From NCBI GenBank assembly GCA_029884515.1, contig JAOUHR010000078.1, positions 1 to 7,638 on the forward strand: a stretch of 7,638 bases of DNA, given 5' to 3'. A model generated the notes under the pieces. The model ran no database searches. It was not told the origin of the DNA and saw nothing but the letters and a program-made list of their open reading frames with translations. Both the position numbers and the translations under genes were made by a program. The stretch is from Gemmatimonadota bacterium. GTDB lineage: Bacteria; Gemmatimonadota; Gemmatimonadetes; Gemmatimonadales; Gemmatimonadaceae. Positions 1 to 6,414 of this stretch are shown one piece after another (positions within the stretch are counted from its first letter, which is position 1; the number at the start of each line of letters is the position of its first letter).

Positions 1-1
1 G

Positions 2-91
2 CGGCGTGTGGTGTGGCTGCGGATCGAACTCGAGGCGGGGCGCGCCGGCTGGTTCCCGGCGGAGCGGGCCTACGCGCTCGCGCGCGATTGA
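2..91 (+). CDS. 3' end of an upstream protein, SH3-like tail (partial)
   Basis: The frame beginning at base 2 is open from the window edge to a TGA at 89-91, giving 29 residues that end in GRAGWFPAERAYALARD. The pattern of hydrophobic beta-strand residues followed by G-R-x-G-W-x-P-A and a short tail resembles the last strands of bacterial SH3 (SH3b) domains, often found at the C-terminus of envelope or TPR proteins. That family match is inference from a short fragment. The gene runs in the same direction as mutL and stops 31 nt before it, so it is probably in the same operon. The rest of the gene lies outside the window and its function cannot be judged. Confidence 0.55.
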   Translation, partial: RRVVWLRIELEAGRAGWFPAERAYALARD

Positions 92-109
92 TTCCCCGCG
101 CACCGCGCC

Positions 110-113
110 GGAG
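110..113 (+). promoter_or_regulatory. Shine-Dalgarno that fixes the mutL start
   Basis: GGAG lies 9 nt before the ATG at 123. The same reading frame is open back to base 6, but that upstream part overlaps the preceding gene, has no family resemblance and lacks a ribosome site. This element therefore supports 123 as the start of mutL. Confidence 0.6.
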
Positions 114-122
114 ATTGCCCTG

Positions 123-1937
123 ATGTCCTCCGCGCCCCCGCCGACCCGCGTGCCAGCCTTCGCCGCGCATCGTCGCCGGCCGATCGCCGTGCTCGCGCCC
201 GACGTGGCCGACCGGATCGCCGCCGGCGAGGTGGTCGAGCGTCCCGCCTCGGTCGTGAAGGAACTGGTGGAGAACGCCCTCGACGCCGGCGCGACGGTGG
301 TCGAGGTGGAGGTCCGCGAGGGCGGGCGCGCCCTCATTCGCGTGAGCGACGACGGGCACGGGATGGACCGTGCCGACGCCGAGCTGGCGATCGCCCGCCA
401 CGCCACGAGCAAGATCCGCGACGCGGAGGACCTGGTGGGTGTGCGGAGCTTCGGCTTCCGCGGCGAGGCATTGCCCGCGATCGGTTCGGTGTCGCGACTC
501 ACGATCGAGAGTGCCACCGCCGACGGGGCGGGGGTCGCGGTGGAGGTCTCGGGGGGCATCGTGCGGACGGTGCGCGACCACGCGCGCCAGCGCGGAACGA
601 CCGTCGCCGTCGAGTCGCTCTTCTTCAATACACCGGCCCGGCAGAAGTTCCTGCGCGGCGCGCGCAGCGAGTGGCGCGCGGTCTCGGACATCCTCACCAC
701 CCTCGCGCTCGTCCGGCGCGACGTGCGCTTCGCGGTGTCGCACGATGGGCGCGAGCAGATGCGCCTGCCCGTGGCCGGCGACCTCCGTACGCGGGTGGTG
801 GCGCTCTGGGGCGCGGCCACCGGCGAGCGGCTCGTGGCGGTGGATGACGTGCAGGGGCCGATCCGCGTGTCGGGGCTCGTGGAGCGTCCCGCCGACGTGG
901 GGACCGCGGGCCGGCGCGTGTTCGTGACCGTGAACGGGCGCGCGGTGCGCGACCTGGGCGTGGTGCGCGCCGCCGAGACGGCGTATCGCTCCACGATCTC
1001 CGCCGGGCTCCGGCCCACGGTGCTGCTCGAGGTGGAGCTGCCCGGCGGCGAGGTGGACGTGAACGTGCACCCCGCCAAGGCGGAAGTGCGCTTCCGTGAC
1101 CGGTGGACGGTCGAGCGCGCGGTGGAGCGGGCAGTGCGCCGCGCGCTCGGCACCGAGGACGCGGCGGCGAGCGTCGGATACGTGCGCAGCTTCGTGCCGG
1201 GCGAGCCGGGGGATGCGGCGGCGTTCGGCACTCCGCTGGGCGTCGAGGTGCTGCGACCGCCGACGGTGCCCGGCGCGACGCCGCTGTTCGACGACGCAGG
1301 GGAAGCCGGCGCGACCGTCGCTGCCGCCGACGGCGCGACACCCGACCCGCGCAGCGACGACATCATCCTCGTGCCGCCCCTCACGCAGTTCCACCGCACC
1401 TACATCACCTTCGAGCGCCCCGACGCGCTCGTGCTCATCGACCAGCACTCGGCGCACGAGCGCGTGCTCTACGAGCGTTTCATGGCCGCGTTCGCCGCGG
1501 GCCAGGCATCGGCGCAGCGACTGCTGTTCCCGCTCACGATGCACCTGACACCATCCGAGGCGGAGGCGTTCGAGCAACACCGGGATCTCTTTGCCACGCT
1601 CGGCTTCGAGGCGGAGGCGTTCGGCGGGCAGAGCGTGGTGGTGCACGCGGTGCCCGCGCCGCACGCGCGGTTCGACGCGGAGCGCTGCCTGCGCGACTCG
1701 CTGGCGGCGCTCACCGGCGACCGGAGCCCGAGCGCACACGGCCGTCACGAGCGACTCGCCGCGACGGTCGCGTGCAAGGCGGCGATCAAGGGCGGCGACC
1801 TGCTGGCGCCGGACGAGATGCGCGCGCTCTACGTGGCGCTCGCCCGCACCACGCTCCCCGCGCACGACGTGCACGGGCGCGCCACGATCCTCCAGCTGAG
1901 CTGGGATGAGCTCGACCGGCGTTTCGGCCGGCGCTGA
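123..1937 (+). CDS. mutL: DNA mismatch repair protein MutL, endonuclease type
   Basis: This 604-residue GHKL ATPase links mismatch recognition by MutS to strand removal. The N-terminal ATPase shows IAAGEVVERPASVVKELVEN, with the predicted catalytic Glu at 47 and the Mg-binding Asn at 51. It also shows DDGHGM (76-81), ATSKI (94-98), GFRGEAL (111-117), FFNTPARQKFL (167-177) and VDVNVHPAKAEVRF (311-324). A low-complexity linker (about 345-415) leads to the C-terminal dimerisation and nuclease domain. That domain carries DQHSAHERVLYE (440-451), the metal motif found in MutL proteins of bacteria that lack MutH, and ACKAAIKGG (550-558). The final motif, normally CPHGRP, reads DVHGRA (582-587), so one expected zinc-ligand Cys is Asp and the motif's last Pro is Ala. 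The start at 123 is chosen from its Shine-Dalgarno and from the family N-terminus, and it leaves about 20 extra residues ahead of the conserved region. The 3' end overlaps miaA by 32 nt. Identity is certain; nicking activity is inferred. Confidence 0.97.
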   Translation: MSSAPPPTRVPAFAAHRRRPIAVLAPDVADRIAAGEVVERPASVVKELVENALDAGATVVEVEVREGGRALIRVSDDGHGMDRADAELAIARHATSKIRDAEDLVGVRSFGFRGEALPAIGSVSRLTIESATADGAGVAVEVSGGIVRTVRDHARQRGTTVAVESLFFNTPARQKFLRGARSEWRAVSDILTTLALVRRDVRFAVSHDGREQMRLPVAGDLRTRVVALWGAATGERLVAVDDVQGPIRVSGLVERPADVGTAGRRVFVTVNGRAVRDLGVVRAAETAYRSTISAGLRPTVLLEVELPGGEVDVNVHPAKAEVRFRDRWTVERAVERAVRRALGTEDAAASVGYVRSFVPGEPGDAAAFGTPLGVEVLRPPTVPGATPLFDDAGEAGATVAAADGATPDPRSDDIILVPPLTQFHRTYITFERPDALVLIDQHSAHERVLYERFMAAFAAGQASAQRLLFPLTMHLTPSEAEAFEQHRDLFATLGFEAEAFGGQSVVVHAVPAPHARFDAERCLRDSLAALTGDRSPSAHGRHERLAATVACKAAIKGGDLLAPDEMRALYVALARTTLPAHDVHGRATILQLSWDELDRRFGRR

Positions 1938-2847
1938 GCCGCTCCGCATCATCACCGGTCCCACGGGAGCGGGGAAGTCGGCGCTGGCGCTCCAGGCCGC
2001 CGAGCGCCTCGGCGCGACCATCGTGAGCGCCGACTCGCGGCAGATCTACCGCGGGTTCGACATCGGCACGGCGAAGCCGACCGGGGCTGAGCGCGCGCGG
2101 GTGCGGCATGAGGGGATCGATGTCGCGGATCCGGAGGAGCGCTGGAGCGCGGCCCGTTGGGCCGCAGCGGCCGCGACGTGGATCGCGGAGGAGCGGGCCC
2201 GGGGGCGTCCGGTGCTCCTCGTCGGCGGCACGGGGCTTTGGCTCCGCGCCCTCGTCACCCCGCTCGCGGACGAGCCCGCGATGGACCCGGCGCGGCGGAC
2301 GGCGTTGCAACAGGAGCTCGCCCTTGTCGCCACGGCCGAACTGCGCCGGCGAGTGGAGCAGCTCGATCCGTCGCGAGCGCACCTCGGACGCACCCAGCTC
2401 CTCCGCGCCGCCGAGGTCGCGCTGCTCACGGGCACCCGGATCAGCGACTGGCACGCCCGCGGGAAGGGCAAGCCGGCCCGCCGGGCGCGCTGGCTCGTGG
2501 TCGATCCGGGGGCGGCGCTGCAGTGGCGCTTGGCTGCCAGGGTGGACGCGATGTTCGACGCCGGCTGGGAGCAGGAGGTGCGCGCCCTCACCGCGCGGGT
2601 CCCGAGCGATGCGCCCGCGTGGAACGCTTGCGGGTACCAGGCGATACGTGACCTCGTGCAGGGGAAGCGCGATCGGGCGCTGGTGCGCGAGCAGGTGCTC
2701 GTGCGCACCCGCCAATACGCCAAACGCCAGCGCACCTGGTTCCGTAATCAACTCGACGACGAGCTGGCCGTGCGGCGGCTCGATCCCGGTGATCCCGCGG
2801 CGACGCGCCGGGCCGTCGACTGGCTCTTCGAGGGAGTGGACGCGTGA
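1906..2847 (+). CDS. miaA: tRNA dimethylallyltransferase MiaA
   Basis: The enzyme transfers a dimethylallyl group from DMAPP to N6 of adenine 37 in tRNAs that read UNN codons, the first step to (methylthio-)isopentenyl-A37, which stabilises codon pairing. The 313 residues match the usual length (about 300-316). A P-loop GPTGAGKS (18-25) is followed by SADSRQIYRGFDIGTAKPT (41-59), VGGTGLWLRAL (107-117, with Trp where Tyr is common), LLRAAEVALLTG (165-176), GYQAIRDL (243-250) and the tRNA-binding RTRQYAKRQRTWFR (267-280). The ATG at 1906 lies inside mutL. No later start in this frame precedes the P-loop, so the 32-nt overlap is real. The upstream ribosome site (GAGCTGGG) is weak, which fits translation coupled to mutL. 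mutL-miaA adjacency is widespread in bacteria. The stop overlaps the bshA start. Confidence 0.96.
   Translation: MSSTGVSAGAEPLRIITGPTGAGKSALALQAAERLGATIVSADSRQIYRGFDIGTAKPTGAERARVRHEGIDVADPEERWSAARWAAAAATWIAEERARGRPVLLVGGTGLWLRALVTPLADEPAMDPARRTALQQELALVATAELRRRVEQLDPSRAHLGRTQLLRAAEVALLTGTRISDWHARGKGKPARRARWLVVDPGAALQWRLAARVDAMFDAGWEQEVRALTARVPSDAPAWNACGYQAIRDLVQGKRDRALVREQVLVRTRQYAKRQRTWFRNQLDDELAVRRLDPGDPAATRRAVDWLFEGVDA
2831..2836 (+). promoter_or_regulatory. Shine-Dalgarno for bshA inside miaA
   Basis: AGGGAG sits 7 nt before the GTG at 2844, within the last codons of miaA. It supports the GTG start and a GTGA stop/start overlap. Confidence 0.6.
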
Positions 2848-3977
2848 AACTCGGCATCACCTGCTATCCGACGTACGGCGGCTCCGGCGCCGTCGCGACC
2901 GAGCTTGGGATCGCGCTCGCGGCGCGTGGCCACGAGGTGCACTTCATCACGTACGAGCACCCCTTCCGCCTCCCGCACTTCCTGCCGCGCGTGCACTTCC
3001 ACGAGGTGGACATCGGGAAGTACCCGCTCTTCGAGTATCCACCGTACGACCTCGCGCTGGCCGTCCGCATGCACGACGTGGTGCTCTCGCAGGGACTCGA
3101 CCTCCTGCACGTGCACTACGCGATCCCGCACGCCACGAGCGCCTGGATCGCGAAGGAGATGCTCAAGGAGCAGGGACGGGCGCTCCCCGTGGTGACCACG
3201 CTCCACGGCACGGACATCACCATCGTCGGACAGGACCACTCGTACCATGCCATCACGCGCTTCTCGATCGAGCGCTCCGACCGCATCACCTCGGTGTCCC
3301 AGTGGCTCAAGGCGGAGACCATCCGTGCCTTCGGATGCGGCAACAGTCGCGTGGACGTCATCCCCAACTTCGTCGATCCGGAGGAGTTCTCGCGCAGCCG
3401 GTACACCAATGGCCTGCGGGGCGAGCTCGGCGGTGACAAGAAGATCCTGATGCACATCTCCAACATGCGCGCCGTGAAGCGACTCACCGACGTGGTGCGG
3501 ATCTTCGCCAAGGTGCGCGAGCAGGTCCCCAGCGTGCTCGTGCTGGTGGGCGACGGGCCGGATCGCCGTGTCGCCGAGGAGCTCGCGCGCGACCTCGGCG
3601 TGCTCGGCGACATGCGGTGCCTCGGCAAGATCGACGACGTGGCGCCGCTGCTGGCGGCGGCGGACATCTACCTGTTGCCGTCGGAGAGCGAGAGCTTCGG
3701 GTTGAGCGCCCTCGAGGCGCTGGCGAGCGGCGTGCCCGTGGTGGCCTCCAACAACGGTGGCTTGCCGGAGGTCGTGCAGGACGGCGTGACGGGTGCGCTC
3801 CTGCCGGTGGGCGACGTGGACGGCATGGCCGCCGCGGTCGTGCGGTTGCTCGCGCCCGACCGCTGGCGGGTGGCCAGCGCGGCGGCTGCCAAGGATGCGC
3901 GCGCCCGCTTCGCGACCGCCGACGTCGTGGTCCGCTACGAGGCCCTCTACGCCGAGGCGCTCGCGCAGGTGCGGTAG
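2844..3977 (+). CDS. bshA: N-acetyl-alpha-D-glucosaminyl L-malate synthase BshA
   Basis: BshA joins GlcNAc from UDP-GlcNAc to L-malate, the first step of bacillithiol, a low-molecular-weight thiol that replaces glutathione in several phyla. The 377-residue protein is a retaining GT-B glycosyltransferase of family GT4. The N-terminal signature [18 protein letters not shown] (5-22) includes the sugar-nucleotide loop GGSG. Next come HEVHFIT (30-36), HVHYAIPHA (89-97), [12 protein letters not shown] (118-129), the hinge [10 protein letters not shown] (204-213), VGDGPDR (235-241) and the GT4 EX7E motif with Glu283 and Glu291 in [20 protein letters not shown]. The first two motifs and HVHYAIPHA are more specific to BshA than to generic GT4 enzymes. 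The start is a GTG overlapping the miaA stop by four bases. bshB (deacetylase) and bshC (cysteine ligase) are not in the window. Some databases call such genes only 'glycosyltransferase family 4'. Confidence 0.92.
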   Translation: MKLGITCYPTYGGSGAVATELGIALAARGHEVHFITYEHPFRLPHFLPRVHFHEVDIGKYPLFEYPPYDLALAVRMHDVVLSQGLDLLHVHYAIPHATSAWIAKEMLKEQGRALPVVTTLHGTDITIVGQDHSYHAITRFSIERSDRITSVSQWLKAETIRAFGCGNSRVDVIPNFVDPEEFSRSRYTNGLRGELGGDKKILMHISNMRAVKRLTDVVRIFAKVREQVPSVLVLVGDGPDRRVAEELARDLGVLGDMRCLGKIDDVAPLLAAADIYLLPSESESFGLSALEALASGVPVVASNNGGLPEVVQDGVTGALLPVGDVDGMAAAVVRLLAPDRWRVASAAAAKDARARFATADVVVRYEALYAEALAQVR

Positions 3978-4020
3978 TTTGCTCGGAACGTCCCGCCACA
4001 CGATGCGGCGGCGACGCGGG

Positions 4021-4039
4021 GCGGCGTTAGCTTTCGCCG
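4021..4039 (+). promoter_or_regulatory. Inverted repeat with TTAGCTTT core directly before uppP; possible promoter
   Basis: The 62-nt gap between bshA and uppP ends with CGGCG (4022-4026), an 8-nt AT-richer centre TTAGCTTT (4027-4034) and CGCCG (4035-4039), which touches the ATG at 4040. No Shine-Dalgarno lies at normal spacing; the nearest purine run (GGGGCGG) is about 14 nt away. TAGCTTTC (4028-4035) differs by one base from TAnnTTTG, the -7 element known in Bacteroidetes. If it acts as such, transcription would begin at or near the ATG, giving a leaderless mRNA. I see no matching -33 TTTG. The promoter reading is speculative; the repeat itself is plain in the sequence. Confidence 0.3.
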
Positions 4040-4858
4040 ATGCACGAACTGACCATCTTCCAGGCATTCGTCCTCGGCGCGCTCCAGGGGCTCACGGAGT
4101 TCCTGCCCGTCTCGAGTTCCGCGCACCTCGCGCTGACGCCCTGGGTGTTCGGCTGGGAGCCCGCCGGTCTCGGCTTCGACCTCGCGCTGCACGTGGGCAC
4201 GCTCGTCGCGCTCTTCTGGTACTTCCGCGCGCAATGGCGCGAGTTGGCGCTTGGCGGTTTCACGCTCCTTCGGAACGGCAAGCCGGTGGACGACCGGTCC
4301 CGCCGCGCCTTGTACATCATCATCGCGACCATCCCGGCCGGCATCGCCGGCATGCTGCTCAACGATCTCGCCGAGACCGTGTTCCGCGCGCCGATCATCA
4401 CCGCCATCGCCCTCATCGGGTTCGGTGCCGTGCTCTGGATCGTGGACGCGCGGGCCGGGCGGATCCACGCGATCGACGCGATGACCTGGCGCGACGCGCT
4501 CGTCGTGGGATTCGCGCAGGTGCTTGCGCTCGTGCCCGGGGTCTCTCGCTCGGGCTCCACCATGACGGCGGGGCGCGCGCTGGGGTTCGACCGCGAGTCG
4601 GCGGCGGTCTTCTCGTTCCTCATGTCGATGCCGATTATCCTCGCGGCCGCGATCCTCAAGGTGCCGCACGCCGTCGCCGAGATGGGGTTCACGGCACCGC
4701 TCATCGTCGGCGTCTTCGCGTCGGCGGTGTCCGGCTGGCTCGCGATCAGCGTCCTCCTGCGCTACGTCGCGCGGCGTTCGTACGGCGTGTTCGCCCTCTA
4801 CCGTTTCGCGCTCGGCGCCGTGATCCTGGTGCTCATCGCCACGCGGGGGGGGTGGTGA
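4040..4858 (+). CDS. uppP: Undecaprenyl-diphosphatase UppP (BacA family)
   Basis: UppP dephosphorylates undecaprenyl diphosphate in the cytoplasmic membrane so the lipid carrier can return to peptidoglycan and other envelope polymer synthesis. Overproduction of family members gives bacitracin resistance. The 272 residues match the family (273 in E. coli). Motif 1, GALQGLTEFLPVSSSAHL (13-30), holds the catalytic Glu20 and the serine triplet, and FDLALHVGT (46-54) holds a conserved His. Motif 2, PGVSRSGSTMTAGRALG (166-182), holds the essential Arg170. Hydrophobic segments around 46-63, 91-110, 117-135, 153-167, 186-206, 219-242 and 250-267 fit the expected polytopic fold. The ATG at 4040 begins at the family N-terminus but has no obvious ribosome site. 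The gene ends in an 8-G run and overlaps the biotin ligase gene by GTGA. Confidence 0.96.
   Translation: MHELTIFQAFVLGALQGLTEFLPVSSSAHLALTPWVFGWEPAGLGFDLALHVGTLVALFWYFRAQWRELALGGFTLLRNGKPVDDRSRRALYIIIATIPAGIAGMLLNDLAETVFRAPIITAIALIGFGAVLWIVDARAGRIHAIDAMTWRDALVVGFAQVLALVPGVSRSGSTMTAGRALGFDRESAAVFSFLMSMPIILAAAILKVPHAVAEMGFTAPLIVGVFASAVSGWLAISVLLRYVARRSYGVFALYRFALGAVILVLIATRGGW
4845..4852 (+). other. Run of eight G at the uppP/birA junction
   Basis: Eight consecutive G bases encode part of the last residues of UppP (R-G-G-W) and lead straight into two adjacent GTG codons (4852 and 4855) in the birA frame. A -1 shift on this run puts uppP in frame with birA. The run may also serve as a purine-rich ribosome contact for birA, though it is very close to the start. 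Confidence 0.5.
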
Positions 4859-5586
4859 GCTGGTTCGGCCACGCGCCCGAGGCGCTCGCGCGCGTGCTCG
4901 GCGTGCCGCGCGTGGTCGCGGAGCGCCGCGTGGCGAGCACCATGGACCTCGCGCATGCGCTGGCCGCCGAGGGTGCGCCGGCGGGCACGCTCGTCATCGC
5001 CGAGGAACAGACGGTGGGGCGAGGCCGCAGCGGCCGGGCGTGGACCTCGCGGCCGCGCACCGGACTCTGGCTCACCGCCATCGAACGCCCCCGGGCGTCG
5101 GACGGGCTCGACGTGCTCTCCCTCCGCGTGGGACTCCACCTGGCTCCGGTGCTCGAACGCTGGACGGTGGGGCCCGTGCGCCTCAAGTGGCCGAACGACC
5201 TCTTCGTCGGGCACCGCAAGCTCGCCGGCGTGCTCATCGAGGCACGGTGGCGAGGCGACCGGCCGGATTGGGTCGCGATCGGCCTCGGGATCAACCTCAC
5301 GCCGCCGGCGGACGTCACCGCGGCCATCGGGTTGCGTGCCGCGGACCCCGAGCAGGTGCTCGCCGAAGCCGTGCCCGCGATCCGGGCTGCCGCCTTCGCG
5401 AGCGGCGCGCTCCGCCCCGACGAGCTCGCTGCCTTCGCCCGACGCGACCTCGCGGTGGGGCACCGCGTCTCCGAGCCCGCGCCCGGGCTCGTGCGTGGGA
5501 TCTCGCCCACGGGCGAGCTGCTCCTCGAGACCAGCGGCGGAGTGCGCGCACACCGCACCGGTTCGCTCGTGTTCGCCGCAGGATGA
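4855..5586 (+). CDS. birA: Biotin--[acetyl-CoA-carboxylase] ligase, HTH-less
   Basis: The enzyme activates biotin to biotinyl-AMP and transfers it to the lysine of biotin carboxyl carrier domains. Numbered from the GTG at 4855 it has 243 residues. It shows STMDLA (28-33), the biotinyl-AMP loop EEQTVGRGRSGRAW (50-63, the family GRGRxGR motif), KWPNDL (111-116), HRKLAGVLIEA (120-130) and GLGINL (143-148). A C-terminal SH3-like domain of about 50 residues follows (roughly 193-243). There is no N-terminal DNA-binding domain, so this is a monofunctional class I ligase and not a repressor of biotin genes. The start is GTG at 4855 (GTGA overlap with uppP) or the adjacent GTG at 4852; both lack a well-spaced Shine-Dalgarno, which fits translational coupling. 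coaX follows 33 nt after the stop, a frequent pairing. Confidence 0.93.
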   Translation: MSWFGHAPEALARVLGVPRVVAERRVASTMDLAHALAAEGAPAGTLVIAEEQTVGRGRSGRAWTSRPRTGLWLTAIERPRASDGLDVLSLRVGLHLAPVLERWTVGPVRLKWPNDLFVGHRKLAGVLIEARWRGDRPDWVAIGLGINLTPPADVTAAIGLRAADPEQVLAEAVPAIRAAAFASGALRPDELAAFARRDLAVGHRVSEPAPGLVRGISPTGELLLETSGGVRAHRTGSLVFAAG

Positions 5587-5605
5587 CCACCCGTTCCCCA
5601 CACCC

Positions 5606-5610
5606 GGAGG
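5606..5610 (+). promoter_or_regulatory. Strong Shine-Dalgarno for coaX
   Basis: GGAGG lies 9 nt before the ATG at 5620 in the short birA-coaX gap. It is the best ribosome site in the window and supports this start and independent initiation on coaX. Confidence 0.7.
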
Positions 5611-5619
5611 ACCGCGCCG

Positions 5620-6414
5620 ATGCTGCTCGTCGTTGACGTCGGGAACACCGAGACCACCCTGGGCCTCTGCGACGAGGACCGCGTGGTGGAGCACTGGCGC
5701 GTCACGACCGACGCGGCGCGCACCCCGGACGAGGTGTTCCTCCTGCTGCGCAGCCTCATCCTCTCCGCCGACCTCGTGCCGGCGGCCGTCACCGGCGCGG
5801 CGATCGGGTCGGTGGTGCCCGCCGCCACGCAGGCGCTGGCCGAGGCCGCGGCACGCCTCACCGGGAAGCCCGCGATCGTGGTGGATGCGCGGTCGAAGCT
5901 CGGCATCACGCTCGCCGTGGACGAACCGATGACGGTGGGGGCGGATCGCATCATCAACACGCTCGCCGCCAGCCGCATGTACGGGATGGACTGTATCGTG
6001 GTGGACCTCGGTACCGCGACGACGTACGACTGCATCACCGCCGATGGCGTCTTCCTGGGCGGCGTGATCCAGCCGGGAGTCCGCACCTCGGCGGAGACGC
6101 TCTTCCGGCGCACGTCGAAGCTGCCGGCGACGGAGCTGGTCGCCCCGCAGAAGGTGATCGGGACGCGCACCGAGGAGTGCATCCGGGCCGGGGTGGTCTA
6201 TGGCGCCGCGGAGAGCGTGGACGGGATCGTGCGCCGGATCAAGAAGGAGTGGCCGCGCGAGCAGGTGCCGAAGGTCGTCGCCACCGGCGGGCTCGCCGAG
6301 GTGATCGAGCCCCACTGCACCGAGATCGAGGCGATCGAACCCGACCTCACGCTGCACGGCCTGCGCATGGCGTTCCGCGAACTCGGCGGCGTCACCGTGC
6401 GGAGCCCGCGCTGA
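5620..6414 (+). CDS. coaX: Type III pantothenate kinase CoaX
   Basis: CoaX phosphorylates pantothenate to 4'-phosphopantothenate, the first step of coenzyme A synthesis. Type III kinases belong to the ASKHA fold, need a monovalent cation and are insensitive to CoA feedback. The 264-residue protein has the phosphate-1 motif DVGNTETTLG (6-15) and EPMTVGADRIINTLAA (102-117) with the predicted catalytic Asp109. It then shows the phosphate-2 motif VVDLGTATTYDC (127-138), LGGVIQPGVRTSAETLFRRTSKLP (positions 146-169, the pantothenate-site region) and VVATGGLAEVI (219-229). Length and motif order are typical. It is the last + strand gene of the cluster. Its final 23 bases overlap the 3' end of the convergent ankyrin pseudogene, and I see no stem-plus-U-tract terminator after it. 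Confidence 0.96.
   Translation: MLLVVDVGNTETTLGLCDEDRVVEHWRVTTDAARTPDEVFLLLRSLILSADLVPAAVTGAAIGSVVPAATQALAEAAARLTGKPAIVVDARSKLGITLAVDEPMTVGADRIINTLAASRMYGMDCIVVDLGTATTYDCITADGVFLGGVIQPGVRTSAETLFRRTSKLPATELVAPQKVIGTRTEECIRAGVVYGAAESVDGIVRRIKKEWPREQVPKVVATGGLAEVIEPHCTEIEAIEPDLTLHGLRMAFRELGGVTVRSPR

Noticed and set aside
6..122. Extended N-terminus of MutL from a GTG at base 6
   Set aside because: The 39 extra residues overlap the preceding gene's tail, have no MutL similarity and no ribosome site; the ATG at 123 has GGAG at good spacing.
2108..3436. 442-codon + strand frame across miaA and bshA
   Set aside because: Out-of-frame reading of two clear genes, dominated by Arg/Ser/Pro; no motifs.
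2748..4067. 439-codon open frame on the - strand opposite bshA
   Set aside because: Same antisense artefact; its His/Val/Arg-rich sequence shows no family motif while bshA has all of its motifs.
3793..4851. Long N-terminal extension of the biotin ligase through uppP
   Set aside because: The birA frame happens to be open upstream, but the translated part is Arg/Ala-rich shadow of bshA and uppP; family similarity starts just after 4855.
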